Source of the DNA: Amycolatopsis sp. EV170708-02-1
GTDB lineage: Bacteria > Actinomycetota > Actinomycetes > Mycobacteriales > Pseudonocardiaceae
Assembly (NCBI RefSeq): GCF_022479115.1
Contig: NZ_CP092497.1
Location: 6,510,001 to 6,574,000 of the forward strand
Reading direction: 5' to 3'
Length of the DNA stretch: 64,000 bases
Part shown: positions 17,078 through 28,841 of the stretch, piece by piece
Layout of the letters: the number at the start of each line of letters is the position of its first letter
Position numbering within the stretch: position 1 is the stretch's first letter
Notes under the pieces: model-generated
Database searches by the model: none
Told to the model about the DNA's origin: nothing
What the model saw: only the letters and a program-made list of their open reading frames with translations
Position numbers and translations under genes: made by a program

Positions 17078-18451
17078 TCAGCATTCGATGACGTTCACGG
17101 CGAGGCCGCCGCGAGCTGTCTCCTTGTACTTCACGCTCATGTCGGCACCGGTCTCGCGCATCGTCTTGATCGCCTTGTCCAGCGTCACGACGTGCGAACC
17201 GTCGCCGCGCATCGCCATCCGCGCGGCGTGGATCGCCTTCGACGCGCCGACGGCGTTGCGCTCGATGCACGGGATCTGCACCAGGCCGCCGACCGGGTCG
17301 CAGGTCAGCCCCAGGTGGTGCTCGACGCCGATCTCGGCGGCGTTCTCCACCTGCGCGGGTGAACCGCCGAGGACCTCGGTGAGCCCGGCGGCGGCCATGG
17401 CGCTGGCCGAACCGACCTCACCCTGGCAGCCGACCTCGGCGCCCGAGATCGAACCGGTCTGCTTGAGGATCGAGCCGATCGCGCCCGCGGTGAGCATGAA
17501 CGTCACGATGCCGTCGTCCGACGAGCCCCGGATGAACCGCTGGTAGTAGTGCAGGACGGCCGGGATGATCCCCGCCGCGCCGTTGGTCGGCGCGGTGACG
17601 ACACGGCCGCCCGCGGCGTTCTCCTCGTTGACCGCCAGCGCGTACAGGCTCACCCAGTCCATCGCGTACAGCGGGTCGCCGACGCCGTCCTCGGCGAGCA
17701 GCTTCTCGTGCAACGCCTTCGCACGCCGAGGCACCTTCAGGCCACCCGGCAGGACGCCCTCGTGCTCGCACCCGTTGCGCACGCATTCCGCCATGACCTG
17801 CCAGATCTCCAGCAGCCCTTCGCGGATCTCCTCGCGCGTGCGCCACGAAAGCTCGTTGCGCAGCATGATCTCGCTGATGGGCAGCCCGGTGTCCTCGCAG
17901 TGCTTCAGCAGATCCGCGCCGGTGCGGAACGGAAACTCCAGCCGGGTCGAGTCCTCGACGACGACGGTGTCGGTCTCGTAGGACTCGTCGCGCACGAACC
18001 CACCGCCGACGGAGTAGTAGGTGCGCTCGCGCAGCACCTTCCCGTCGGCGTCGAACGCGCGGAAGATCATCCCGTTCGGGTGCGCCGGCAAGGACTTCCG
18101 CCGGTGCATGGTCAGGTCGGTGTCCTCGACGAACACGATTTCGTGCTCGCCGCGCACCCGGAGCCTGCCCGATTCGCGGATCGCCGCGATCTTGCCGGGC
18201 ACGGTGTCGGTGTCGATCTCCTCCGGCCGCTCCCCGGACAGCCCGAGCAGCACGGCCTTGTCGCTGCCGTGCCCGAACCCGGTCGCGCCGAGCGAGCCGA
18301 AAAGCTCACTCTGGACGCGGGCCGTTGCGGCGAGGTCACCGTCCGCCGCCAGACCGTCCACAAAGGTCAGCGCGGCGCGCATCGGGCCCACCGTATGGGA
18401 GCTGGAGGGGCCGATGCCGATCGAAAACAGGTCGAAGACGCTGATCGCCAT
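17078..18451 (-). CDS. sdaA: L-serine ammonia-lyase (single-chain, iron-sulphur type)
   Basis: This enzyme deaminates L-serine to pyruvate and ammonia with a [4Fe-4S] cluster. The 457-residue chain holds both halves: the N-terminal domain starts [20 protein letters not shown], and the catalytic domain contains [17 protein letters not shown]. Cluster cysteines are visible in [13 protein letters not shown] and [14 protein letters not shown]. It ends with a cysteine (VIEC), like E. coli-type enzymes whose tail enters the active site. It lies 16 bp after lipA as last gene of the gcv operon, so glycine turned into serine can be drained to pyruvate. Confidence 0.93.
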   Translation of the reverse strand: MAISVFDLFSIGIGPSSSHTVGPMRAALTFVDGLAADGDLAATARVQSELFGSLGATGFGHGSDKAVLLGLSGERPEEIDTDTVPGKIAAIRESGRLRVRGEHEIVFVEDTDLTMHRRKSLPAHPNGMIFRAFDADGKVLRERTYYSVGGGFVRDESYETDTVVVEDSTRLEFPFRTGADLLKHCEDTGLPISEIMLRNELSWRTREEIREGLLEIWQVMAECVRNGCEHEGVLPGGLKVPRRAKALHEKLLAEDGVGDPLYAMDWVSLYALAVNEENAAGGRVVTAPTNGAAGIIPAVLHYYQRFIRGSSDDGIVTFMLTAGAIGSILKQTGSISGAEVGCQGEVGSASAMAAAGLTEVLGGSPAQVENAAEIGVEHHLGLTCDPVGGLVQIPCIERNAVGASKAIHAARMAMRGDGSHVVTLDKAIKTMRETGADMSVKYKETARGGLAVNVIEC

Positions 18452-18467
18452 TGATCTGCCCTCCTTC

Positions 18468-19469
18468 CTATCTGGCCAGCAGTGAGCTGGCCTCTTGGGC
18501 CGCGGGCCCTTCGGCGGCGAGATGGGCCAAATTCTCCGACAGCGGTTCGCCGCGGTGGGCCTTCGTCTGGGCGAAAAGGCGACCGGCCCGATACGACGAG
18601 CGTACGAGCGGCCCGGCCATCACACCAGCGAAGCCCATCGCTTCGGCCGCCTTCGAATGCTCGACGAACTCCTCCGGCTTGACCCACCGGTCCACCGGAT
18701 GATGCCTGGGCGAAGGGCGCAGGTACTGGGTGATCGTGAGGATCTCGCAGCCCGCGTCGACCAGGTCCTTCATCGCGGGCGCGACCTCCTCCGGCGTCTC
18801 GCCCATGCCGAGGATGAGGTTCGACTTCGTCACCAGGCCCGCCTCACGGGCGCGGGTGATGACCTCCAGCGACCGCGCGTACCGGAAACCCGGCCGGATC
18901 CGCTTGAAGATCCGCGGCACCGTCTCGACGTTGTGCGCCAAAACCTCCGGCCGCGAGCCGAACACCTCGGCCAGCTGGTCGGGATCCGCGTTGAAATCCG
19001 GGATCAACAGCTCGACACCCGTACCCGGGTTCAACGCGTGGATCTGCCGCACGGTCTCCGCGTACAGCCACGCGCCGCCGTCCTCCAGATCGTCACGCGC
19101 GACGCCGGTCACCGTCGAGTAGCGCAGGCCCATCGCCTGGACGCTTTCGGCGACCTTGCGCGGCTCGGTCCGGTCCAGCGCCTCCGGCTTGCCCGTGTCG
19201 ATCTGGCAGAAATCGCAACGCCGCGTGCACTGGTCCCCACCGATCAGGAACGTCGCCTCACGGTCTTCCCAGCATTCGTAGATGTTGGGACACCCGGCCT
19301 CCTCACACACGGTGTGGAGGCCTTCGCGCTTGACCAGTCCCTTGAGCTCCGTGAACTCCGGACCCATGCGGGCCCGGGTCTTGATCCACGGCGGCTTCTT
19401 CTCGATCGGGGTCTGCGCGTTGCGGACTTCCAGCCGGAGAAGTTTGCGCCCCTCGGGGAGCGCGCTCAT
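18468..19469 (-). CDS. lipA: Lipoyl synthase (radical SAM)
   Basis: LipA inserts two sulphur atoms into octanoylated carrier proteins such as GcvH. The 333-residue protein has the auxiliary cluster motif [12 protein letters not shown] and the radical-[11 protein letters not shown]. The C-terminal RSSYRAG segment holds the serine ligand of the auxiliary cluster. Its ATG overlaps the glyA stop by 4 bp (ATGA). LipA is usually next to lipB; here it is embedded in the glycine operon, where it would mature the H-protein made two genes upstream. No lipB is nearby. Confidence 0.95.
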   Translation of the reverse strand: MSALPEGRKLLRLEVRNAQTPIEKKPPWIKTRARMGPEFTELKGLVKREGLHTVCEEAGCPNIYECWEDREATFLIGGDQCTRRCDFCQIDTGKPEALDRTEPRKVAESVQAMGLRYSTVTGVARDDLEDGGAWLYAETVRQIHALNPGTGVELLIPDFNADPDQLAEVFGSRPEVLAHNVETVPRIFKRIRPGFRYARSLEVITRAREAGLVTKSNLILGMGETPEEVAPAMKDLVDAGCEILTITQYLRPSPRHHPVDRWVKPEEFVEHSKAAEAMGFAGVMAGPLVRSSYRAGRLFAQTKAHRGEPLSENLAHLAAEGPAAQEASSLLAR

Positions 19470-20734
19470 CGGTTGAGGTCCGCGTACAACGGGTGCTTCT
19501 TGGCCAGCAGTTCGACCCGGGCGGACAGCGACTGGCGCAGGTCCTCGTCGAAGTCCGGACGCAGCGCCTCGGCGATGATGTCGGCCACCTCGGCGAAGTC
19601 CTCGGCGCCGAAGCCGCGGGTCGCGAGCGCCGGGGTGCCGATCCGCAGGCCGGAGGTGACCATCGGCGGGCGCGGGTCGAACGGGACGGCGTTGCGGTTG
19701 ACCGTGATACCGACCGAGTGCAGCCGGTCCTCGGCCTGCTGACCGTCCAAAGTGGAGTTGACCAGATCGACGAGCACCAGGTGCACGTCGGTGCCGCCGG
19801 TCAGCACGCGGACGCCCGCTTCGCTGCAGTCCGTGCGCGAAAGGCGGTCGGCCAGGATCTTTGCGCCTTCCAGCACACGCTGCTGGCGCTCGCGGAACTC
19901 CTCGCTCGCGGCGATCTTGAGCGCGACGGCCTTGGCGGCGATGACGTGCTCCAGCGGACCGCCCTGCTGGCCGGGGAACACCGCCGAGTTGATCTTCTTG
20001 GCGAGTTCCTGGCGGGACAGGATGATGCCGCCGCGCGGGCCGCCGAGGGTCTTGTGCGTGGTCGTGGTGACGATGTCGGCGTAGGGCACCGGGCTCGGGT
20101 GCAGCCCGGCCGCGACCAGACCGGCGAAATGCGCCATGTCGACCATGACCTTCGCGCCGACCTCGTCGGCGATGCGGCGGAACTCGGCGAAGTCGAGCTG
20201 GCGCGGGTACGCCGACCAGCCGGCGATGATCAGCTTCGGCTTGTGCTCCTTGGCGAGGCGCTCGATCTCCTCGATATCGACGATCCCGGTCTCTTTGTCG
20301 ACGTGGTAGGCGACGACGTTGTAGAGCTTGCCCGAGAAGTTGATCTTCATCCCATGGGTCAGGTGCCCGCCGTGGGCGAGGTCGAGACCGAGGATGGTGT
20401 CGCCGGGGTTGAGCACCGAGACCATGGCGGCGGCGTTGGCCTGCGCGCCCGAATGCGGCTGGACGTTGGCGTGCTCGGCACCGAAGAGGGCCTTCGCGCG
20501 GTCGATCGCCAGCTGCTCGATCACGTCGACGTGCTCACAGCCGCCGTAGTAGCGGCGGCCGGGGTAGCCCTCGGCGTACTTGTTCGTCAGCACCGAACCC
20601 TGCGCCTCGAGCACGCCCACCGGGGCGAAGTTCTCCGAGGCGATCATCTCCAGGGTCGACTGCTGCCGGTCGAGTTCGGCCGCGACGGCGGTGGCGACCT
20701 CGGGGTCCACTTCGGACAGGGCAGCGTTGAACAT
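19466..20734 (-). CDS. glyA: Serine hydroxymethyltransferase
   Basis: A PLP enzyme interconverting glycine plus 5,10-methylene-THF and serine. It is 422 residues, the normal bacterial length. [13 protein letters not shown] near the start, [14 protein letters not shown], and the PLP lysine in [13 protein letters not shown] are all intact. The ribosome-binding site AGGAG lies in the last codons of gcvH, and the stop overlaps lipA, so it is in the same operon. In this setting it uses methylene-THF released by the glycine cleavage system. Confidence 0.95.
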   Translation of the reverse strand: MFNAALSEVDPEVATAVAAELDRQQSTLEMIASENFAPVGVLEAQGSVLTNKYAEGYPGRRYYGGCEHVDVIEQLAIDRAKALFGAEHANVQPHSGAQANAAAMVSVLNPGDTILGLDLAHGGHLTHGMKINFSGKLYNVVAYHVDKETGIVDIEEIERLAKEHKPKLIIAGWSAYPRQLDFAEFRRIADEVGAKVMVDMAHFAGLVAAGLHPSPVPYADIVTTTTHKTLGGPRGGIILSRQELAKKINSAVFPGQQGGPLEHVIAAKAVALKIAASEEFRERQQRVLEGAKILADRLSRTDCSEAGVRVLTGGTDVHLVLVDLVNSTLDGQQAEDRLHSVGITVNRNAVPFDPRPPMVTSGLRIGTPALATRGFGAEDFAEVADIIAEALRPDFDEDLRQSLSARVELLAKKHPLYADLNR

Positions 20735-20735
20735 G

Positions 20736-21112
20736 TCAGTTCTCCTGGGTAAGCACGGCGTACGCCTGGGCGTCGAGCAGGGCGGGCACGTCGCCGGTCA
20801 GACGCACCTTCAGGAGCCATCCTTCGGCGTACGGGTCCGAGTTGATGAGCTCGGGGGTGTCCGTTGTGGCCTCGTTCACCTCGACGACCTCGCCGTCCAC
20901 GGGTGCGTACAGCTCGCTGACCGATTTGGTCGACTCGACCTCGCCGAACACCTCGCCCGCGGTGACGGTGTCGCCGACCGAGGGAAGCTGGACGAACACG
21001 ATGTCACCGAGCGACTCGGCGGCGAAGGCGGTGATGCCCACGGTGGCGACGCCGTCGGCGACGTTCAGCCACTCGTGTTCCTTCGTGTACTTCAGGTCCT
21101 GGGGATGCTCAT
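20736..21112 (-). CDS. gcvH: Glycine cleavage system H protein, with apparent frameshift at the start
   Basis: The lipoyl carrier of the glycine cleavage complex. The body is intact, with [17 protein letters not shown] and the lipoyl-lysine segment [13 protein letters not shown]. The only plausible start is the ATG at 21112-21110, which reads M-S-I-P-R-T-stop. The conserved body is in the next frame and is reached if one base is added in the run of four C at 21104-21101 (M-S-I-P-Q-D-L). No ATG, GTG or TTG exists in the body frame before the conserved domain. A missing base in the assembly is the simplest explanation; a true mutation or unusual start is possible. Confidence 0.8.
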
Positions 21113-21129
21113 GATCAGAGGAGGGCCTT

Positions 21130-22221
21130 TCAGGCGCGGGAGTAGAAGGGCAGGGCGACGACCTCGACGGGCTCGATACGGCCCCGGATGTCGACGGAAA
21201 GCTCGGTGCCGGGCTCGGAGTGCTCCCGATCCACGTAGGCCATGGCGATCGGATAACCCAGCGTCGGCGAAAGGGCACCGCTGGTGACCTCGCCGATCTC
21301 GGTCTCGCCGGCCAGGACGGTGTAGCCGTGGCGCGGGGCGCGGCGGCCCGAGCCCTTGAGCCCAACGCGAACGCGGGGAACGTCCTTCTTGGACAGCTCT
21401 TCGAGCGCGGCCTTGCCGACGAAGTCGTTCGGCTTCTCGAATTTGACCACGCGGCCGAGGCCGGCCTCGAACGGGCTCAGCTGGAGGCTGAGTTCGTTGC
21501 CGTACAACGGCATTCCGGCTTCGAGACGCAGGGTGTCGCGGCAGGCGAGGCCCGCCGGGAGCAGGCCGTGCGGCTCGCCGGCGTCGGTCAGGATGCGCCA
21601 GACGGCGGGAGCCTCACCGGCCGGGACGTACAGCTCGAAGCCGTCCTCGCCGGTGTACCCGGTGCGGGCGAGCAGGACGTCGTGCCCCTTCACGACGGCC
21701 GGGACGCTCGCGTAGTACTTGAGCGCGCCCAGGTCGGCGTCGGTGACGGCGCCGAGGATCTCGACGGCCTTCGGGCCCTGGACGGCGATCAGCGCGACGT
21801 CCTCGGACTTGTTCTCGACCACCGCGTCGAAACCCGAGACCCGCTCGGCCAGCGCTTCCGCGACCACGGTGGCGTTGCCCGCGTTGGCCACGACCAGGAA
21901 CTTCTCGTCGGCGAGCCGGTAGACGACCAGGTCGTCGAGCACGCCGCCGTTCTCGTCGCAGATCATCGTGTAGCGCGCCCGGCCCGGCTTCACGCCCGAC
22001 AGGTTGCCGACCAGCGCGAAGTCGAGGGTGTCGGCGGCCTGCGGGCCGGTCACCTCGATCTCGGCCATATGCGAGAGGTCGAACAGCCCGGCGGCCTCGC
22101 GGACCGCCTTGTGCTCCGCCAGTTCGCTGGAGTAGCGGATCGGCATCGACCAGCCCGCGAAATCGGTGAACAGCGCACCCAGTCCTTTGTGGACTCCGTG
22201 CAGGGACGTCTCTTTCGACAT
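21130..22221 (-). CDS. gcvT: Aminomethyltransferase (glycine cleavage T protein)
   Basis: The T protein moves the aminomethyl group from lipoyl-GcvH to tetrahydrofolate. It has 363 residues, normal for the family. FTDFAGWSMPIRYSSELAEH and LFDLSHMAEIEVTGP at the N terminus, DDLVVYRL in the middle, ARTGYTGEDGFELY and the C-terminal LGYPIAMAYV are standard. The ATG at 22221 follows GAGG within the gcvP-gcvT junction; an in-frame TTG one codon earlier is less likely. The next gene, gcvH, begins 17 bp after the stop. Confidence 0.95.
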   Translation of the reverse strand: MSKETSLHGVHKGLGALFTDFAGWSMPIRYSSELAEHKAVREAAGLFDLSHMAEIEVTGPQAADTLDFALVGNLSGVKPGRARYTMICDENGGVLDDLVVYRLADEKFLVVANAGNATVVAEALAERVSGFDAVVENKSEDVALIAVQGPKAVEILGAVTDADLGALKYYASVPAVVKGHDVLLARTGYTGEDGFELYVPAGEAPAVWRILTDAGEPHGLLPAGLACRDTLRLEAGMPLYGNELSLQLSPFEAGLGRVVKFEKPNDFVGKAALEELSKKDVPRVRVGLKGSGRRAPRHGYTVLAGETEIGEVTSGALSPTLGYPIAMAYVDREHSEPGTELSVDIRGRIEPVEVVALPFYSRA

Positions 22222-22229
22222 CAAGTGCC

Positions 22230-25061
<2,832 letters not shown>

Positions 25062-25101
25062 GGGAGCTCCTTCAATCAGGCGCCGGATAGACCGGTGCGC
25101 T

Positions 25102-25292
25102 GGGAACTCCCCCTCTGTCATGGCACCTGAGAGTTTCACCACCGTCGAGGGTGGCTTTCACCTTGGGTGAGGCGCACTTGCGCGCCTGCTTTCCAGAGTG
25201 GCCTCGCGTGAAGCGGTAGTGGGTACCTGAGAGATTCCGGGGAGTTTGCTCCTTCGGTGCCCCACCACGTTCGTGGGGGCTCTCCCGCTCCA
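25102..25292 (-). promoter_or_regulatory. Tandem glycine riboswitch
   Basis: The leader of gcvP carries two glycine aptamers in series. Aptamer 1 runs from GGAGCGGGAGAG (25291-25280) through CACCGAAGGAGCAAACTCCC and GGAATCTCTCAGGTACC to CACTCTGGAAAG. Aptamer 2 follows with a linker of a few bases, then CACCCAAGGTGAAAGCC, GAAACTCTCAGGTGCC and GACAGAGGGGGAG. These are the conserved core elements of the family (GGAGAG, CCGAAGG-GCAA, CUCUCAGG). Tandem glycine riboswitches usually turn on gcv genes when glycine is plentiful. The expression platform before the TTG start was not resolved. Confidence 0.93.
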
Positions 25293-25369
25293 GCTCGACG
25301 GCCCTGTCTGAAGTTGTGCGCACACCGTACCTGGCCTGTTCAGCGCGCGTCTACTTACCACCGGCCACG

Positions 25370-25448
25370 TCACTCGCGTGTCTGGAGCCGTAACTCGTGA
25401 GTTACGCCTCCAAGCACGCGAGTGACGCGCCTGATCACGCGAGTTACG
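25370..25448. repeat. Family A palindromic repeat, copy 2
   Basis: CACTCGCGTG (25371) and CGTAACTC (25389) face GAGTTACG (25399-25406), CACGCGAGTGACG (25415) and CACGCGAGTTACG (25436); the right-hand units are 21 bp apart. The last unit contains the TAA stop of the minus-strand Met-rich gene. Confidence 0.8.
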
Positions 25449-25818
25449 CGTTCTCCATCATCATCTCGGCGGTGATGGTGCCGCAGAGCTCGGCGCAGCG
25501 CATCATCATGCCCGCCGCGTCGGCGAGCTCGGCGTCACCGGTCTTGGCGCACTCGTCGGCGCACATGCGCATCATCTGGGAGGCGAGGCCGCACATCTTC
25601 GCGCACATGCGCATCATCTCGAGGTCGGCGACCATCGCGGAGCAGCGCATCATCATGTCGGCGCACATACGCGACATGTCCGCGCAGGTCACCATCATCA
25701 TCCCGAGCTTCGCGCCGCCCATCTCCATGCAGCGCGTCATCATCTCCTCGCACCGGACATGACACTCGTTGCACAGGTCGATGCAGTCACGCATGGCGGT
25801 GCTCATCTGCCGGGTCAT
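25444..25818 (-). CDS. Met- and Cys-rich four-helix-bundle copper-binding protein (Csp/DUF326-like)
   Basis: A 124-residue cytosolic-looking protein with no signal peptide. It has 14 cysteines, many as CxxxC or CxxC pairs (C12/C16/C19/C23, C72/C76, C86/C90, C108/C112), the pattern of Csp-type copper-storage bundles whose cysteines line the core. Unusually, 29 residues are methionine, in runs such as EMM, MMM and RMC, together about a third of the protein. The ATG at 25818 follows GGAGG; a longer frame reaching 25980 would start in a repeat. No copper transporter or CueR/CsoR gene is adjacent. Copper(I) binding is inferred from family pattern. Confidence 0.8.
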   Translation of the reverse strand: MTRQMSTAMRDCIDLCNECHVRCEEMMTRCMEMGGAKLGMMMVTCADMSRMCADMMMRCSAMVADLEMMRMCAKMCGLASQMMRMCADECAKTGDAELADAAGMMMRCAELCGTITAEMMMENA

Positions 25819-25929
25819 TCTGGGCCTCCTGGGTGGTCCTGGATGCTGGCTCGCGCTGTCAGGACTACAGCGCAGGTCAGCGGCCCGCCATCCCAGCCAC
25901 CGGGACGAGTGACGCACACCCTGGGCCCG

Positions 25930-25984
25930 GTCCGTGAAGGCCTCCTTGAGGGACTCTGGGTCCCTCAAGGAGGCCTTCACGGAC
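25930..25984. repeat. Family C inverted repeat, copy 1 (25-bp perfect arms)
   Basis: GTCCGTGAAGGCCTCCTTGA plus GGGAC (25930-25954), 5-nt loop TCTGG, then the exact complement (25960-25984). It lies directly after the stop of the SDR gene (minus strand) and upstream of the Met-rich gene. Probable terminator; a near-identical copy is at 54988-55036. Confidence 0.9.
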
Positions 25985-25996
25985 AGCTGCCCGAGG

Positions 25997-26764
25997 TCAG
26001 AGCGGGGTGACGTAGGCGCCCGAGATGCCCCCGTCCACCAGGAACTGCGAAGCCGTGATGAACGAGGCGTCGTCGCTCGCCAGGAAGGCGACCGCGGCCG
26101 CGATCTCCTCCGGCTCCGCGAACCGCCCGACCGGCACGTGCACCAGCCGCCGCGCGGCCCGCTCGGGGTCCTTCGCGAACAGCTCCTTGAGCAGCGGCGT
26201 GTTCACCGGACCCGGGCACAGCGCGTTCACCCGGATGTTCTCCCGCGCGAACTGCACGCCCAGCTCCCGGCTCATCGCGAGCACCCCGCCCTTGGACGCG
26301 GTGTACGAGATCTGCGACGTCGCCGCACCCATCACCGCGACGAACGACGCCGTGTTGATGATCGAGCCCTTGCCCTGCCGCTGCATATGCGGCAGCACGG
26401 CCTTGCAGCACAGGTACACCGACGTCAGGTTGACCTTCTGTACCTTCTCCCACGCGTCGATGCCCGTGGTGAGGATCGAGTCGTCCTCGGGCGGGGAGAT
26501 GCCCGCGTTGTTGAACGCGACGTCGACCGAGCCGAAAGTGTCCACAGTGGTCTGGAACAGGGCCTCGACCTGCTCGGCGTCGGTGACGTCGGCCTGCACG
26601 AACAGGCCGCCGACCTCGTCGGCCGCGGCTTTGCCCGCGTCGGCGGAGATGTCGCCGATGACGACCTTCCCGCCTTCGCTCGCCAGCCGCCGCGCGGTGG
26701 CGAGGCCGATCCCGCTGCTGCCGCCGGTGATGACCGCGACGCGGCCTTCGAAACGCTGAACCAT
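25997..26764 (-). CDS. Classical short-chain dehydrogenase/reductase (FabG-like)
   Basis: A 255-residue NAD(P)-dependent dehydrogenase. The cofactor loop is ITGGSSGIGLATARRL near residue 13, NNAGISPP follows near 90, and the catalytic site is SYTASKGGVLAMSREL (YxxxK). The C-terminal FITASQFLVDGG is typical. It starts 2 bp after the aldehyde dehydrogenase stop in a four-gene operon with glutamine synthetase-like and PuuD-like genes. It probably oxidises an alcohol or hydroxy intermediate of amine breakdown; the exact substrate is not shown. Confidence 0.87.
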   Translation of the reverse strand: MVQRFEGRVAVITGGSSGIGLATARRLASEGGKVVIGDISADAGKAAADEVGGLFVQADVTDAEQVEALFQTTVDTFGSVDVAFNNAGISPPEDDSILTTGIDAWEKVQKVNLTSVYLCCKAVLPHMQRQGKGSIINTASFVAVMGAATSQISYTASKGGVLAMSRELGVQFARENIRVNALCPGPVNTPLLKELFAKDPERAARRLVHVPVGRFAEPEEIAAAVAFLASDDASFITASQFLVDGGISGAYVTPL

Positions 26765-26766
26765 TC

Positions 26767-28131
26767 CTATTCCTCCGTGCTGATGAAGACGTTTTTGGTC
26801 TCGGTGAAGGCGTCGACGGCGTCCGGGCCGAGCTCCCGGCCCAATCCGGACTGCTTGAACCCGCCGAACGGCGTCCAGTACCGGACGGACGAATGCGAGT
26901 TGACCGACAGGTTCCCGGCTTCGACACCGCGCGCGACGCGGAAGGCGCGGCCGACGTCGCGGGTCCAGATCGAGCCGGACAGCCCGTACTCGGTCCGGTT
27001 GGCCATGGTCACCGCGTCCGCCTCGCCGTCGAACGGGACCACGGCGACGACCGGGCCGAAGATCTCCTCGGACGCCAGCGGATGCCGCAGGTCCGGCGGG
27101 GTGACGACGGTCGGCGCGAACCAGTATCCGGGCCCGGCGGGCGCGCTGCCCCGGAAGGCGACCGGCGCGGCATCGTCCACATAGGACGACACCTTCGCGT
27201 GATGCCCGGCCGAGATCAGCGGCCCCATCTCGGTCACCTCCAGCCGCGGATCACCGACGACGACGCCGTTCACGGCGGGTTCCAGCAGCTCCATGAACTT
27301 CTCGTACACGCTCGACTGCACCAGGATCAGCGACCGCGCGCAGCAGTCCTGCCCGGCGTTGTCGAAGACGCCATACGGCGCGGTGGCCGCGGCCTTCTCC
27401 AGGTCGGCGTCGGCGAAGACGATATTCGCGTTCTTGCCGCCCAGCTCCAGCGTCACCCGCTTCACCTGCGCGGCGCAGCCCGCCATGATCTGCTTGCCGA
27501 CCTCGGTCGAGCCGGTGAACACCACCTTCCGCACCGCCGGGTGGTCCACGAAACGCTGCCCCACCACGGATCCCTTGCCGGGCAGCACCTGGAAGACGTC
27601 TTCGGGGATCCCCGCCTCGCGGGCGAGTTCGCCGAGGCGGATCGCGGTCAGCGGGGTGAGCTCGGCGGGTTTGAGCACGACGGTGTTCCCGGCGGCGAGC
27701 GCCGGTGCGAACCCCCAGCCCGCGATGGGCATCGGGAAGTTCCACGGCACGATCACCCCGACCACGCCGAGCGGCTCGTGGAACGTCATGTTCACGCCAC
27801 CGGGCACCGGGATCTGCTTGCCGCTCAGCCGTTCGGGCGAAGCCGAGTAGTACGTCAGCACGTCGCGGACGTTGCCCGCCTCCCAGCGCGCGTTGCCGAT
27901 CGTGTGGCCGGCGTTGGCGACCTCCAGCGCGGCGAGGTGCTCGATGTCGGCGTCGACGGCGTCGGCGAACCGGCGCAGCAGCCGCGCCCGGTCACCGGGG
28001 GCCACGGCACGCCAGGCGGGGAACGCCGCGTGCGCGCGGGCGATCGCCGCGTCGGTCTCCTCGGCCGAGGTCAGCGCGACCGACCTCACCACCTCTTCGG
28101 TGGCGGGGTTGATGACCTCGAAGGTGGTCAC
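26767..28131 (-). CDS. Aldehyde dehydrogenase (probably gamma-glutamyl-aminoaldehyde or related)
   Basis: A 454-residue NAD(P)-dependent aldehyde dehydrogenase. VIVPWNFPM and KPAELTPLTA bind the cofactor, VFTGSTEVGKQI is the Rossmann segment, and LELGGKNANIVFADAD carries the catalytic Glu. The nucleophile is in FDNAGQDCCARSLILV, where the usual single Cys is a Cys-Cys pair. The GTG at 28131 follows GGAGATGAA and overlaps the upstream PuuD-like stop (GTGA). In the Puu-type pathway this step oxidises a gamma-glutamylated aminoaldehyde; that role is inferred from operon context. Confidence 0.9.
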   Translation of the reverse strand: MTTFEVINPATEEVVRSVALTSAEETDAAIARAHAAFPAWRAVAPGDRARLLRRFADAVDADIEHLAALEVANAGHTIGNARWEAGNVRDVLTYYSASPERLSGKQIPVPGGVNMTFHEPLGVVGVIVPWNFPMPIAGWGFAPALAAGNTVVLKPAELTPLTAIRLGELAREAGIPEDVFQVLPGKGSVVGQRFVDHPAVRKVVFTGSTEVGKQIMAGCAAQVKRVTLELGGKNANIVFADADLEKAAATAPYGVFDNAGQDCCARSLILVQSSVYEKFMELLEPAVNGVVVGDPRLEVTEMGPLISAGHHAKVSSYVDDAAPVAFRGSAPAGPGYWFAPTVVTPPDLRHPLASEEIFGPVVAVVPFDGEADAVTMANRTEYGLSGSIWTRDVGRAFRVARGVEAGNLSVNSHSSVRYWTPFGGFKQSGLGRELGPDAVDAFTETKNVFISTEE

Positions 28132-28841
28132 TTCATCTCCTTCGCAGCTTCTACCAGCGCCTCGAAAAGCCTGGTGTCGTCGGGATTCTGTTCGGGATGC
28201 CATTGGACGCCGAGCACGAACCCGTCGCCGGGCAGTTCGGCCGCCTCGATGGTCCCGTCGGCGGCCCAGCCGACCGGGATCAGGCCGTCGCCGAGCTTGT
28301 CGATCGCCTGATGGTGGTAACACGGCACCTTGGTCTCGGCGCCGAGGATCGACGCGACGCGGCTGCCCTCGGCAAGCGTCACCGTAGTGGTGCCGAAGCT
28401 ACCCGGCGCGGGCTGGTGATCCGCACTGTCCAAAGTGTCCGGCAGGTGCTGGGCGAGCGTGCCGCCCAGCGCGACGCTGAGCACCTGCAGCCCGCGGCAC
28501 ACGCCGAGCACCGGTTTCCCGCTGTCCAAAGCGGACCGCAGGAGGCCGAACTCGAACGCGTCCCGGTTCGGCCTCGTGTACGTCGTCGCGTGCTGTTCCT
28601 GGCCGTAGCGCGCCGGGTCGACGTCCGCGCCGCCGACCAGGACGAGACCGTCCACGGCGGACATCAGCCGATCGTGTGCCGTGCTCACCGGCGGCAGCAG
28701 GACCGGGATCCCGCCCGCCGCGACGATCCCGTCGACGTAGACCCGGTGGAGCAGCGCCGCTTCGGTCTCCCACACCAGGAACTTCGCGGGTTCCAGATAG
28801 GACGTGAGCCCGATCAGGGGTTCAGAGACGTTCGAAGCCAC
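28128..28841 (-). CDS. Class I glutamine amidotransferase-like gamma-glutamyl hydrolase (PuuD-like)
   Basis: A 237-residue peptidase C26 family enzyme. The nucleophile Cys is in GKPVLGVCRGLQVLSVALGG, and the His-Glu pair is in GVQWHPEQNPDD; LVGGADVDPARYG is also typical. PuuD hydrolyses gamma-glutamyl-GABA to release glutamate and the amino acid. The GTG start lies inside the end of the glutamine synthetase-like gene (20-bp overlap), and the stop overlaps the aldehyde dehydrogenase start. Together these suggest a cycle that adds, then removes, a gamma-glutamyl group from an amine. Confidence 0.9.
   Translation of the reverse strand: MASNVSEPLIGLTSYLEPAKFLVWETEAALLHRVYVDGIVAAGGIPVLLPPVSTAHDRLMSAVDGLVLVGGADVDPARYGQEQHATTYTRPNRDAFEFGLLRSALDSGKPVLGVCRGLQVLSVALGGTLAQHLPDTLDSADHQPAPGSFGTTTVTLAEGSRVASILGAETKVPCYHHQAIDKLGDGLIPVGWAADGTIEAAELPGDGFVLGVQWHPEQNPDDTRLFEALVEAAKEMK

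Noticed and set aside
25062..25142. Longer N terminus for GcvP from an upstream ATG.
   Set aside because: The extra 27 codons overlap the second glycine aptamer and are not conserved in kind; the TTG with a good ribosome-binding site fits better.
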